Below are positions 17,399 to 25,918 of a stretch of 37,932 nucleotides of DNA, one piece after another. The position numbers and the translations under genes are program-made. The first letter of the stretch is position 1. Every line of letters starts with the position of its first letter. The DNA is taken from positions 1 through 37,932 of the forward strand of contig CANKTH010000044.1 in assembly GCA_947486185.1 (NCBI GenBank), given 5' to 3'. Under the pieces are notes generated by a model. It saw only the letters and a list, made by a program, of their open reading frames with translations, made no database searches and had not been told where the DNA came from. The stretch comes from Deltaproteobacteria bacterium. Lineage in GTDB: Bacteria > Myxococcota_A > UBA796 > SXON01.

Positions 17399-20300
17399 AT
17401 GCTCGCCCGGTTGATCGACTGGAGCGGACGCAACCGGTTCTTCGTCTTCTTCGCCTCGCTCCTGGCGACCGCGCTGGGCGTCATCGCGGCGCTCAAGAGC
17501 CCGCTCGACGCCATCCCCGATCTCTCCGATCCCCAGGTCATCGTGTACGCCGACTGGATGGGCCGGTCGCCCCAGCTGGTGGAGGACCAGGTCACCTACC
17601 CGTTGGTGACCGGGCTCCAAGCGCTGCCCGGGGTACACGCGGTGCGCGGCTTCACCATGTTCGGGATGTCGTTCACCTACGTGTTGCTTCAGGAGGGGAT
17701 CGACCCGTACTGGGCGCGCACGCGGGTGAGCGAACGGCTCGCGGTGCTCGAGACACGTCTCCCTCCCGACGTTGAGCTCTCCCTTGGCCCAGACGCCTCC
17801 GCCGTCGGCTGGGTCTACCAGTACGCCCTTGTCGACCGCACCGGCCGCTTGTCCATCGCCGACCTCCGGTCCCTCCAGGACTGGACCCTCCGTTTCGTGC
17901 TCGAAGGCGTAGACGGCGTCGCCGAGGTCGCCACCGTAGGGGGCTTCGAGAAGCAGGTCCAGGCCGTGCTCGACCCCGAGCGGATGCGGGCCGCGGGTGT
18001 CACGGTCGCCGACGTCACCAGCGCCCTCGCGCGCAACAACCGGGATGTCGGCGGCCGGGTGATTGAAGAGGCGGGGCGCGAGCTCTACGTTCAGGGCCGG
18101 GGCCTCGTCGACGAGCTCTCCGACCTCGACCGAGCCTCCGTCGGCATCGGGCCCGACGGCACGCCCATCCCGCTGTCCAGCGTCGCCAGCGTGGAGATCG
18201 GCCCGGACATCCGGCGTGGTATCGCCGATCTCGACGGCACCGGTGAATCCGTAGGCGGGCTCGTGGTCGCGCGGCAGGGCGCCAACGCGCTCGCCGTCAT
18301 CGACGCGGTCAAAGCGCGGCTCGCCGAGACGCCGCTCCCCGACGGTGTCGAGATCGTACCCGTCTACGACCGGTCCGAGCTCATCCGCGGCTCGGTCGAG
18401 ACCCTGTTCGAGTCCATCGTCGAGGAGGGGCTGATCATCGCCCTCCTCCTCGGCTTCTTCCTGTTGCACGGACGCTCGGTGCTCGTGCCGCTCCTCGTGC
18501 TCCCGTGCGCGATCGCCGTCGGTTTCATCCCGATGTACTTCATGGGGCTGACCATCAACATCATGTCCCTCGCGGGCATCATCATCGCCATCGGCGACAT
18601 GGTCGACGCCGTGGTGTTGTTGGTGGAGAACGCTGCCCGCCGCATCGAGGAGAAGCCCGATGAGGACCGGACCGAGGTGGTGCTCGCCGCCTCCCGCGAG
18701 CTTGGCGGCCCGCTGGTCTCCTCGCTCCTCCTCATCGCCGTCAGCTTCTTGCCGATCTTCGTATTGGAAGCCCAGGAAGGCCGCCTCTTCACGCCGCTGG
18801 CGTGGACGAAGACCTTCGCAATGCTCGCCGCAGCGCTCTTCACCCTCACGCTGGCCCCTGCGCTCGCCGTCACCCTGCTCCGCGGAAAAATCCCGCGTGA
18901 AGCCGCAAATCCTGTGAACCGGGCGCTTCGGGCGCTGTACCGCCCGTTGGTCGGCCTCGCGACGCGGCACCCCTGGCCCTTCGTGTTGGTCGCCGCGGTC
19001 GCCACCGCCGCGACGGTGCCGGTCTACCGCAGCCTCGGCCGCGAGTTCATGCCCCCGCTGTACGAGGGATCACTCTTGTACATGCCGATCACGGTGCCCG
19101 GCATCTCGGCGGAGCAGGCCCGCACCCTGCTTCAAGCCCAGGACACGTTCCTCGCGAGCATCCCCGAGGTGGCGCGCGTCATCGGGAAGGCGGGCCGCGC
19201 GGAGACCGCCACCGACCCGGCGCCGCTCTCGATGTTCGAGACGATCATCACCCTGAAGCCACGCGAAGCGTGGCGGCCCGGCGTCACCATCGACGACCTC
19301 GTCGCCGAGATGGAGGCGGGTATGGACTACCCCGGCGTCCAGAACGCTTTCACCATGCCGATCAAGGCGCGCGTCGACATGCTGACGACCGGCATCCGTA
19401 CGCCCGTCGGCGTGAAGGTGCTGGGCGACGATCTCCACGCCATCGCCGAGGCGAGCGAGCGTATCGAGGCGGCCCTGCGCGACGTGGAAGGCACCCGGAG
19501 CGTCTACGCCGAACGCCAGCTCGCCGCCGTGTTTGTCGAGGTGGTGCCCCGCCGCGACGACCTGCTCCGTTACGGCGCCTCGACCGACGATGTGCTCGAC
19601 GTGGTCGAGATGGGCCTCGGCGGCATGCCCGTCGGGCGCGTGTTCGAAGGCCGGGAGCGCTACTCGCTGATCGTACGCTTCGGCCGCGACTTTCGCGCCG
19701 ACGAGGACGGCATCCGCAGCCTCCCCGTGGCGACCGCCCTCGGCGTGGTGCCCCTCGGCGCGCTCGCGGACGTCAAGCGTGCACCCGGACCGGCGATGCT
19801 CATAGACGAAGGCGGAAAACTCGCCGGATACATCTACGTCGACCCGGGCCGGCGGGACCTCGGCGGCTATGTGGACGAGGCGCGTGGTGTGGTGGAGCGG
19901 CTCAACCTGGACCCTTCGCTCCGTATCCAGTGGACCGGCCAGTACGAGTTCCTCGAGCGCGCCCAGGAGCGGCTCGCGGTCATGGCGCCCATCACGGTGA
20001 TGTTGGTGTTCCTGCTCGTGTACCTCTCTTTTCGGACGATCGGGGAGACCAGCATCGTGCTGGCTACGCTCCCGTTCTCGGTGCTCGGCAGCATCTGGTT
20101 CCTCGCTGTCGCGGGTTACGACCTCTCAATCGCGTCCTGGGTCGCCATGATCGCGCTCATCGGCGTAGGCGCCGAGGTGGGTATGGTGCTCGCGGTCTAC
20201 CTGGACCTCGGGGTGAAACGTGCCTTGGACGCCGGGGAGGTCCTCACACCGGCGCGCCTCGCCGAGGTGGCCGCGGAGAGCGCAGCCGGCCGTATGCGCG

Positions 20301-20533
20301 GCATGGTGCTCGCCATCTCGATGAACCTCTTCGGGCTCCTGCCCGTCCTCTTCAGTCAGGGGGTCGGCTCGGACATGGCCCGGCGTATGGCCGGCCCCAT
20401 GTTCGGCGGGCTCCTGACGCTCACCTTCATGACCGCGCTCGTGCTCCCCGCGATGTGGGTGCTCTGGCGCACGCGGCAGCTTCGGCACGGGACGTTGTCG
20501 CGGTCGTTAGCACGCTCCGAGGCCGAAGCGTGA
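17399..20533 (+). CDS. cusA: CusA-type Cu(I)/Ag(I) RND efflux pump (1044 aa)
   Basis: This is a full-length HME-RND pump. It has SPLDAIPDLSDPQVIVYADW near the N-terminus and AIGDMVDAVVLLVENAARRI in TM4 with the proton-relay acid. The periplasmic cleft has LLYMP (M562), TDPAPLSM (M612) and ARVDMLTTG (M661). These three match the E. coli CusA substrate methionines M573, M623 and M672, including the intervals of 50 and 49 residues. The second half carries FSGQ-like TGQYEFLERAQERL and GVGAEVGMVL. The gene starts at the base after the CusB stop and ends 5 bp before the second copy of the 159-bp repeat. Export of Cu(I) or Ag(I) from periplasm or cytoplasm to the outside is well supported by the three methionines. 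Confidence 0.96.
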   Translation: MLARLIDWSGRNRFFVFFASLLATALGVIAALKSPLDAIPDLSDPQVIVYADWMGRSPQLVEDQVTYPLVTGLQALPGVHAVRGFTMFGMSFTYVLLQEGIDPYWARTRVSERLAVLETRLPPDVELSLGPDASAVGWVYQYALVDRTGRLSIADLRSLQDWTLRFVLEGVDGVAEVATVGGFEKQVQAVLDPERMRAAGVTVADVTSALARNNRDVGGRVIEEAGRELYVQGRGLVDELSDLDRASVGIGPDGTPIPLSSVASVEIGPDIRRGIADLDGTGESVGGLVVARQGANALAVIDAVKARLAETPLPDGVEIVPVYDRSELIRGSVETLFESIVEEGLIIALLLGFFLLHGRSVLVPLLVLPCAIAVGFIPMYFMGLTINIMSLAGIIIAIGDMVDAVVLLVENAARRIEEKPDEDRTEVVLAASRELGGPLVSSLLLIAVSFLPIFVLEAQEGRLFTPLAWTKTFAMLAAALFTLTLAPALAVTLLRGKIPREAANPVNRALRALYRPLVGLATRHPWPFVLVAAVATAATVPVYRSLGREFMPPLYEGSLLYMPITVPGISAEQARTLLQAQDTFLASIPEVARVIGKAGRAETATDPAPLSMFETIITLKPREAWRPGVTIDDLVAEMEAGMDYPGVQNAFTMPIKARVDMLTTGIRTPVGVKVLGDDLHAIAEASERIEAALRDVEGTRSVYAERQLAAVFVEVVPRRDDLLRYGASTDDVLDVVEMGLGGMPVGRVFEGRERYSLIVRFGRDFRADEDGIRSLPVATALGVVPLGALADVKRAPGPAMLIDEGGKLAGYIYVDPGRRDLGGYVDEARGVVERLNLDPSLRIQWTGQYEFLERAQERLAVMAPITVMLVFLLVYLSFRTIGETSIVLATLPFSVLGSIWFLAVAGYDLSIASWVAMIALIGVGAEVGMVLAVYLDLGVKRALDAGEVLTPARLAEVAAESAAGRMRGMVLAISMNLFGLLPVLFSQGVGSDMARRMAGPMFGGLLTLTFMTALVLPAMWVLWRTRQLRHGTLSRSLARSEAEA

Positions 20534-20538
20534 TCGGG

Positions 20539-20697
20539 CGCGCCCGGGCGACCGGAGCGCGGCGTCAGCCGGTCCCGAGCGCCGAGCCGAAGGCGAGGCG
20601 CGAGGACCGAGGCCGCCCCGGAGGGGTACGCCGACCGGAGGGAGGCGGGCCCCGGAGGCTGAGGCGGCCGAGCGCGAAGGGGACCCTTGGGCGCCCA
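20539..20697 (+). repeat. 159-bp direct repeat, copy 2
   Basis: This is the second copy of the element at 4841-4999, same length and orientation with about eight mismatches. It starts 5 bp after the cusA stop and has the same end palindromes (CGCCCGGGCG at 20541-20550, TGGGCGCCCA at 20688-20697). With copy 1 it brackets the whole metal-efflux locus. Sequence immediately outside the two copies is unrelated. Confidence 0.85.
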
Positions 20698-20758
20698 GCA
20701 CGCGGCGAGATCAACGGCTGCCGTTCGGCGCCGGGTGCGGGTGAAACGCAGGCCCGCT

Positions 20759-21073
20759 TCAGACCGGCAATCGCCGGTAATTCAGCGTCCACTCCCCGCG
20801 GACGTCGGTCAGGCGCAGCGCGACCCGTGACCCGTAGGTGAACTGCTCGATCAGGCCATCGTCGGTGAACGCCCGTCGGGTGCCGGGGCAGACCCAACGT
20901 AGGGCGAGCTCGTCGTACCAACACAGCTCGACCTGGCACAGCGGGATGCCGTCGTCTCGCCGACCATGTAAGAACCACACGACCCGGGGCACACCCGGCT
21001 CGATGCCGTCGTTGGAGACCGTAGGGAGGGGGTCGTCTTCGTGGACCACCCGCCATCGTTGGGCAGTGCTCAT
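20759..21073 (-). CDS. Hypothetical protein, 104 aa
   Basis: The ATG at 21073 overlaps the stop of the hydrolase gene (ATGA), which supports translation and the start MSTAQRWRVV; a longer frame would begin inside that gene. The protein is soluble, rich in Trp, Arg and Asp, with no signal, TM helix or low-complexity stretch. Alternating hydrophobic strands (VPRVVWFLHG, CQVELCWYDE, RVALRLTDVRGEWTLNYR) suggest a small beta-sheet fold. I do not recognise the family. Coupling to the hydrolase suggests a shared role. It ends 61 bp from the 159-bp repeat and is convergent with cusA. Confidence 0.7.
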   Translation of the reverse strand: MSTAQRWRVVHEDDPLPTVSNDGIEPGVPRVVWFLHGRRDDGIPLCQVELCWYDELALRWVCPGTRRAFTDDGLIEQFTYGSRVALRLTDVRGEWTLNYRRLPV

Positions 21074-23034
21074 TCCGGGTCGCAAGCTCCGTCGCAGTAG
21101 TGGTGGACCTCGCCGGTCGTGAGGAAGCCCCAGAGTTGGTCCTGGGCCGGGAGATTTCGGCGGGTGTCCTCGTGAGTGTCGAAGTCGGCGTCAGGGGGCA
21201 GGTTGGTGAAGGGCACCTCGGGCGCCCCGAACTCGAACTCGGTGAGGGCGGAGCCCGTGCTGCCCGACGGCGCTACTTCCAGGCCCCAGACCTCATTGAC
21301 CGGCGTCTCGATCAGGTGTGCGCCATAAGCCCGCGCCATGATGTGCGCGCCCAGCGTGGTGACCTGTGCGTCGCCGATCGCGTCCTGGATCAGGATGTCC
21401 TTCGCCGGCGTGTCGGCGAGCGGCTCCTCGTTCATCAGCCGGCCAAAACCAGCGGGATCCGCCTCGTCCCACAACATCTGCATCGCCGCGATCAAGAACA
21501 TGATGTCCCGCTGATCGTCGTAAACTGACTGGAAGATCCAGAAGAAGGGCTCAAAATCCGCCGAACGGGGCAACAGTAGGGCGTAGGGCATTCCCGGAAC
21601 GCCGAGCACCCCGCGCTGGATGTCCTTGGACAAGGCCATGTACGTGCCGCCGTAGATGCCGCCTTGCGAATTCCCGTAGTAGTACAAGGTCTCCGGGTCG
21701 ACCACCGGAACGGCCTCGCCGCTCACGGGGTCGGCGAAGGCAAGCGCGGCGTCTTTGGACATGTTGCCGGTCATCATGCGCGCGGCCGCCTGGAACTCGG
21801 CAAATCCCTGCTGCATCCGCTCCGGGATGAAGCCGAAGCTCCCGAGGTCTTCGAGGAGCATCAGCGTGATCGCGTCGGAGTCCTCGCCCTTCATTCCCGT
21901 CCAGTCCACCGCGAACACGACGAAGCCATAACGGTTGGCCATTTCCCCGAGATAGCTGCCCTCGACCTCGTCCTGGCTGCCCAACAAGCCGTGGCCGTAT
22001 TGGAGCAACGGCAGGGCGCGCGGATCGGTCACCGCCGTGTGCGGCACGAGGATGGTGAAAGGCACCGTCGTTTCGCCGTTTGCGTAGGGCATTCCGTCCC
22101 CGTCGCGCGTCAGCAACGTGCCCGGACCGTCAAACTCGGTGTACAGCGGGACGGTCATCGTGCCGAGGATACGCCGGAAGATGTGTTCGTTGAACCCGGT
22201 ACCCGCGTCGCCGTCGTTGATCTCGGTGATGGTGTAGGACGGGCCATCTTCGCCGATCGTCGCGAGCAGGTCCTCGCGGATCGCCACCGCGCGACCCGCC
22301 ACCGCGTCGACGCTCGACACGGTGAAGTCCCACGCGAGCTGTGTCTCGGCCCGAGCCCAACCATAGCCCTCCAGCACGCCGTAGATCTCCTCGTAAAGCT
22401 GCCGCCGACCTTCGATATCCCAGTTGTCGGTGGGAGTTCCGTCCCGTAAGCTCAGGTAGCCCGCGGAGGGGGCGATCGCCTGGCCCCCAGCGTCCACCAG
22501 GTTGCGGATGGCGACCACGTAACGGTGACCGTAACGAAGTGGCGTAGCCGGGTAGATGAGCAGGAACTTCCCCGGGCTTGGCACGCCGGTCTCGTCGAAC
22601 TCGGCGAAGTGGGGCATCACCTCGCCGGTGTCGGCGTCGAGGATCACGATCGGCGCATCGGGCAGGAGCGAGTCCCCGATGTGGCCGTGGTCAGGCAACC
22701 CGGTGAGCGCGAGGTTGGGGAATTCGACGAGGAGCGGCGACAGCGGAGAGAAGCCATCCCGGGCGTTCCACAAGGCCGGATCGGGCTGGTAAGCGAGGGC
22801 GTCCTGGTCGGTGTAGGGCAGCGTGGTCGGCCCGAGGTGCACACGAACTCCGGTCGCCGTGCTCGGGTCGTCCCGGAGGTAGAACGAGGATGGAAAGGGT
22901 ACGGAGCAGTAGCCGTAAGAGATCGGGTCGCAGTCCGAATAGGGGCGTTCGACCAGCTTGTTGGGCGGCGTGGCCTCATCCCTGCCGCACGCCACCAAGC
23001 CCAGCAACAGCACCCGCGCGAAACTCCCGCTCAT
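21070..23034 (-). CDS. Alpha/beta-hydrolase lipoprotein (654 aa)
   Basis: The ATG at 23034 is preceded by GGAG (6 nt) and begins MSGSFARVLLLGLVAC, a lipoprotein signal; the much longer open frame upstream is antisense to two genes. The mature protein has an N-terminal beta-rich region (about 20-200). An alpha/beta-hydrolase core follows, with LLQYGHGLLGS (likely oxyanion region) and YYYGNSQGGIYGG, a G-x-S-x-G nucleophile elbow with catalytic Ser. The His of the triad may lie in the C-terminal part (GEVHHYCDG is a candidate). Secreted hydrolases of about 650-700 aa with this order are common in myxobacteria. An esterase- or lipase-like activity is probable, the substrate unknown. It is read with the small downstream gene. 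Confidence 0.82.
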   Translation of the reverse strand: MSGSFARVLLLGLVACGRDEATPPNKLVERPYSDCDPISYGYCSVPFPSSFYLRDDPSTATGVRVHLGPTTLPYTDQDALAYQPDPALWNARDGFSPLSPLLVEFPNLALTGLPDHGHIGDSLLPDAPIVILDADTGEVMPHFAEFDETGVPSPGKFLLIYPATPLRYGHRYVVAIRNLVDAGGQAIAPSAGYLSLRDGTPTDNWDIEGRRQLYEEIYGVLEGYGWARAETQLAWDFTVSSVDAVAGRAVAIREDLLATIGEDGPSYTITEINDGDAGTGFNEHIFRRILGTMTVPLYTEFDGPGTLLTRDGDGMPYANGETTVPFTILVPHTAVTDPRALPLLQYGHGLLGSQDEVEGSYLGEMANRYGFVVFAVDWTGMKGEDSDAITLMLLEDLGSFGFIPERMQQGFAEFQAAARMMTGNMSKDAALAFADPVSGEAVPVVDPETLYYYGNSQGGIYGGTYMALSKDIQRGVLGVPGMPYALLLPRSADFEPFFWIFQSVYDDQRDIMFLIAAMQMLWDEADPAGFGRLMNEEPLADTPAKDILIQDAIGDAQVTTLGAHIMARAYGAHLIETPVNEVWGLEVAPSGSTGSALTEFEFGAPEVPFTNLPPDADFDTHEDTRRNLPAQDQLWGFLTTGEVHHYCDGACDPE

Positions 23035-23181
23035 CGTCACTCCAACAGGGGCGCCATGATAGCCGATCTCACCCCCCAAATGCACGGCGGGAAAGCGGCG
23101 GCGTATGAAGTTCCGGCTGGTGTCGGCGCGCTCTACAGGGCGCCGCACGGATGTGTTAGCATGAGGGCGCCGAGGTGAACC

Positions 23182-23502
23182 ATGCCGAACCAGGGCCGCG
23201 TGACTGACCTGGCCTTTGTGCCCGCCGATGCCCACGGCTGCCCCGCCTGCCCGCACCCCTGTACCGGCCCGGCGATGATGGGCAGCCCCAACGTCAACGT
23301 CAATGGGCTCAGCGCCCTGCGCATCGGCGATCCCGGCATCCACGCCGCGTGTTGTGGGCCCAACATGTGGGTCGCGGCGATGGGATCCGGCACCGTGTAC
23401 ATCAACAACATCGCCGCCCACCGACTGTTCGACCTCACGGTGCACTGCGGCGGGGTGGGCGCGTTGATCACGGGCAGCTCCAACGTGATCGTCGGCGGTT
23501 GA
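23182..23502 (+). CDS. PAAR-domain protein (106 aa)
   Basis: The ATG at 23182 has GAGGTG just upstream. The protein is a single PAAR-type domain: HGCPACPHPCTGPAMMGSPN, then VNGLSALRIGDPGIHAACCG, then GSGTVYINNIAAHRLFDLTV, ending with a GSSNVIVGG strand. PAAR proteins form the metal-stabilised sharp tip of the spike in type VI secretion systems and related contractile injection systems, and several His/Cys here could hold that metal. No VgrG, Hcp, sheath or baseplate gene is in the window. Its stop overlaps the TTG start of the methyltransferase gene (TTGA). A 147-bp divergent gap separates it from the hydrolase gene; I see no firm promoter there. Confidence 0.9.
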   Translation: MPNQGRVTDLAFVPADAHGCPACPHPCTGPAMMGSPNVNVNGLSALRIGDPGIHAACCGPNMWVAAMGSGTVYINNIAAHRLFDLTVHCGGVGALITGSSNVIVGG

Positions 23503-24332
23503 AGGGCCTTGTCTGTGTACGCTGCCGACGCCTCGTCGCCGGCGAGGTGACGGTCGCGTACCTGGTGCCGGACGGGCCGCTCCTCCGCTGCGGCTGCGGC
23601 GCGGTGTACCCGGTGCTCGACGGTATTCCCCTGGTCCTACGGGATCTGGCCGGCTGGATGCGGAGCGAAGCGACTGAGGCGCTGGCGCGGCAGGACCTGC
23701 CCGAGCCGGTCGCCGCGGTGCTCGCCGAAGCCGAAGGGGGCGCCTGGCGGAGAAACCGCCAACTCCGGGAGGTCTACCTTCGGTCAACCGAAGGGCCCCT
23801 GCAATCGCGGCTCCGAGAGCTGGGCGCGGGCCTGACGGGCGAGGTGCTTGAGTTGGGCGCGGGCCGGGGCAGCCTGGGGCGCGTCGACGTGACGGCGCTG
23901 GACGGCAACCTCGGGCTCCTTCGTGATCATCCGGGCCGAAAGGTGTGCGCGGACGCGGCGGATCCGCCGTTTGTCGGCGGGAGTTTCGACGCGGTGGTGC
24001 TCGCCAACGTGCTCGACTCTTGCGCCGACCCCGGCGTGATCCTCGCCCAGGCGGCGGGCCTGCTGCGCCCGGGCGGCACGCTGGTGGTGAGCTGCGCGTT
24101 CAGCTTCCAGGACACGATCACTCCGGCGGAGCGGCGTTTCGGTGAGCCCACCCTCGACGCGGCGCTGGAGGGAGGCAGCTTTTTCGGGCATCCGATTCGG
24201 ACGCGGGTGCTCGCGCGAGAGGAGCACGACTGGCCGCTCCAGATCGGGCCTCGAAGCACCCATCTTCATCGCGTACGCCTCTGGATCGCAGAGAAGCTCC
24301 CGCCCTACTCCACCTCGGCGCCATCCACGTAG
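23499..24332 (+). CDS. SAM-dependent methyltransferase with N-terminal zinc ribbon (277 aa)
   Basis: I place the start at TTG 23499, overlapping the PAAR stop, because it keeps the first Cys pair: MKGLVCVRCRRLV...LLRCGCGAVYPVLDGIPLVL, a Trm112/UPF0434-like zinc ribbon. Upstream the frame is only a shadow of the PAAR gene. The methyltransferase core has VLELGAGRGSLG (SAM-binding motif I), VCADAADPPFVGGSFDAVVL (motifs III-IV, with LANVLDSCADP) and LRPGGTLVVS. It is class I. The target (quinone, lipid, peptide or tRNA) cannot be told. The last 28 bp overlap the convergent sulfatase-fold gene. Overlap with the PAAR gene suggests co-translation, an unusual pairing that could mean modification of a secreted effector. 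Confidence 0.84.
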   Translation: MKGLVCVRCRRLVAGEVTVAYLVPDGPLLRCGCGAVYPVLDGIPLVLRDLAGWMRSEATEALARQDLPEPVAAVLAEAEGGAWRRNRQLREVYLRSTEGPLQSRLRELGAGLTGEVLELGAGRGSLGRVDVTALDGNLGLLRDHPGRKVCADAADPPFVGGSFDAVVLANVLDSCADPGVILAQAAGLLRPGGTLVVSCAFSFQDTITPAERRFGEPTLDAALEGGSFFGHPIRTRVLAREEHDWPLQIGPRSTHLHRVRLWIAEKLPPYSTSAPST

Positions 24333-25918
24333 CCGAGCTCCTCTAGTGCCCGCATCGTCTCCGCGGACACGTCCGCAGCGGCTGTCGCGGTCGGCGCGCT
24401 TGGCGCCCATCGTTCACCCGACCGCGCGGCCGCCTCCCAGTCCACGTCCTGCACCCTGCGCTTTTCGCGAACGGCGCGCTCATACGCGACCATCAGCCCC
24501 TCCAGCTCGGCCACCTTCTCCGGCATGGTCGGGGCGAGGTTCGTCAGCTCGTGCGGATCCTGAAGCACATGGTAGAGATGCGGCTCGGCGAGGACCGGCG
24601 TTGCACGCTTGATATGCTCCGGCGTGGCATCGGGCCCGGGGAGCTCCAGGAGGAGCTTCCAGCCGTGCCACCACACGGCCACCCGTTGGACCTTGCTCGC
24701 TCGTTCCTCGGCGAATCCGGGTAGATCCTTTATCTTTTCGCCACGCACGAGGGGCTGGAGGTCCCGGCCGTAGGCCTCGGGCGGGAGGTTGAGGCCCGCG
24801 GCGGCGAACAGCGTCGGCATCACATCCGTCAGCATCACCGGGTCGTCGATGACGAGGCCTTCCGTGCCACCGGGAGGCCGGATGAGCAGCGGCACCCGCA
24901 AGAGCACGTCCCAGGGCGTGCTGACGTGTTCGATCGCGCCGTGCTCGCCGAACGCTTCACCATGGTCGGCGGTCAGGACCAGCCAGGCCTCGTCCAGCGT
25001 GCCGTCCCGCTCCCAGGCTCGCAGCTGTTTCCCGAGCTCGGCGTCGAGCTCGCGCATCTCGGCGTCATACTGCCCCCGGAGAAAGGCCCAGTCCCCCGCG
25101 CTGACCGCGAGACGCCCGTGGCGGATGTCACGGATCGCGTCGCGCCATTTGGAGCCCGGACGGAGAGGGATTCGGCTTTGGGGGAGACCCTTCGCGAGCC
25201 AACGCTTTTCGGGGGTGTAGGGCCCGTGAATGTCCATGTAGTGAAGGTAGAGGAACCGCGGCCCCCCGCGAAAGAATCGGTTCCACAACCCCGCGACGCG
25301 GTGCAGCGCGCGGGCGTCGCCAACGTGGGGGTCGTAGAGCTGGAAACCGCGCCCGTATCCGAACACGCGCTCGAGCTGCGCCTGCTCGGCAAACCCTGCC
25401 GTCGCCCAGCCCGCTTCGTCGAAAACCTGGGAGATCATCACGATCTCCGGCCGGATCTTATCGGGTGGGGTCGTGCGGTAGAGGCCGTGTTCCGCCGGGA
25501 GGCGGCTCGACAGCAGCGACGGCATCGAGCTGCGGGTCCAAGACGAATGCGCCCGGGCCTCGCGAAAGGTCCAGCTCGTTGCGGCGAGCTTCGTGAGCTG
25601 AGGGGCAGTGTCGCCGTTGAGCAGGTCGGCGCGCATACAATCGACGACGAGCAAGATGACCATCGGGGCGGGAGGCGCAAAACGTTGGTGCGCCCCCACC
25701 GCGATCACGAGCGTCAGGGCCACGGCGAGCTCGACCCAGTGCGGGAGAGCGTCGCGGCGACGCCGCCACAGGAGGCGCCCGATCGACATGAGCACCCACA
25801 GGACGAGCGCTCCAGCGGCGGCCCCGTAGAAATAGGCGATGAAGGCGGAGCTCGGCGCTGATAACTGCGTGCCCACCGCCAACGCGCCCGCCAACGCCCC
25901 GGCGATCAGGTGCCTCAT
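24305..25918 (-). CDS. Membrane-anchored sulfatase/phosphatase-superfamily protein (537 aa)
   Basis: Three hydrophobic segments occupy about residues 1-105, then an alkaline-phosphatase-superfamily domain faces the periplasm. ILLVVDCMRADLL gives the first metal ligand Asp; YLHYMDIHGPY and LVLTADHGEAFGEHG give the second metal site. In place of the C/S-x-P-x-R formylglycine motif the sequence reads SSWTRSSMPSLLSS, so the nucleophile is probably Thr or Ser. That argues against a classical sulfatase and favours a phospho- or phosphoglycerol-transferase-like or hydrolase activity. The ATG overlaps the birA stop (ATGA), so it ends a translationally coupled run. The C-terminus overlaps the methyltransferase gene by 28 bp, tail to tail. 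Confidence 0.87.
   Translation of the reverse strand: MRHLIAGALAGALAVGTQLSAPSSAFIAYFYGAAAGALVLWVLMSIGRLLWRRRRDALPHWVELAVALTLVIAVGAHQRFAPPAPMVILLVVDCMRADLLNGDTAPQLTKLAATSWTFREARAHSSWTRSSMPSLLSSRLPAEHGLYRTTPPDKIRPEIVMISQVFDEAGWATAGFAEQAQLERVFGYGRGFQLYDPHVGDARALHRVAGLWNRFFRGGPRFLYLHYMDIHGPYTPEKRWLAKGLPQSRIPLRPGSKWRDAIRDIRHGRLAVSAGDWAFLRGQYDAEMRELDAELGKQLRAWERDGTLDEAWLVLTADHGEAFGEHGAIEHVSTPWDVLLRVPLLIRPPGGTEGLVIDDPVMLTDVMPTLFAAAGLNLPPEAYGRDLQPLVRGEKIKDLPGFAEERASKVQRVAVWWHGWKLLLELPGPDATPEHIKRATPVLAEPHLYHVLQDPHELTNLAPTMPEKVAELEGLMVAYERAVREKRRVQDVDWEAAARSGERWAPSAPTATAAADVSAETMRALEELGYVDGAEVE

Noticed and set aside
17093..18970. 625-aa minus-strand open frame
   Set aside because: Antisense to cusA, Asp/Glu/His/Arg-rich, no recognisable domain; a GC-bias shadow.
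23035..23787. Upstream extension of the hydrolase frame (to 23787)
   Set aside because: It is antisense to the PAAR and methyltransferase genes, and the lipoprotein signal with RBS begins at 23034.
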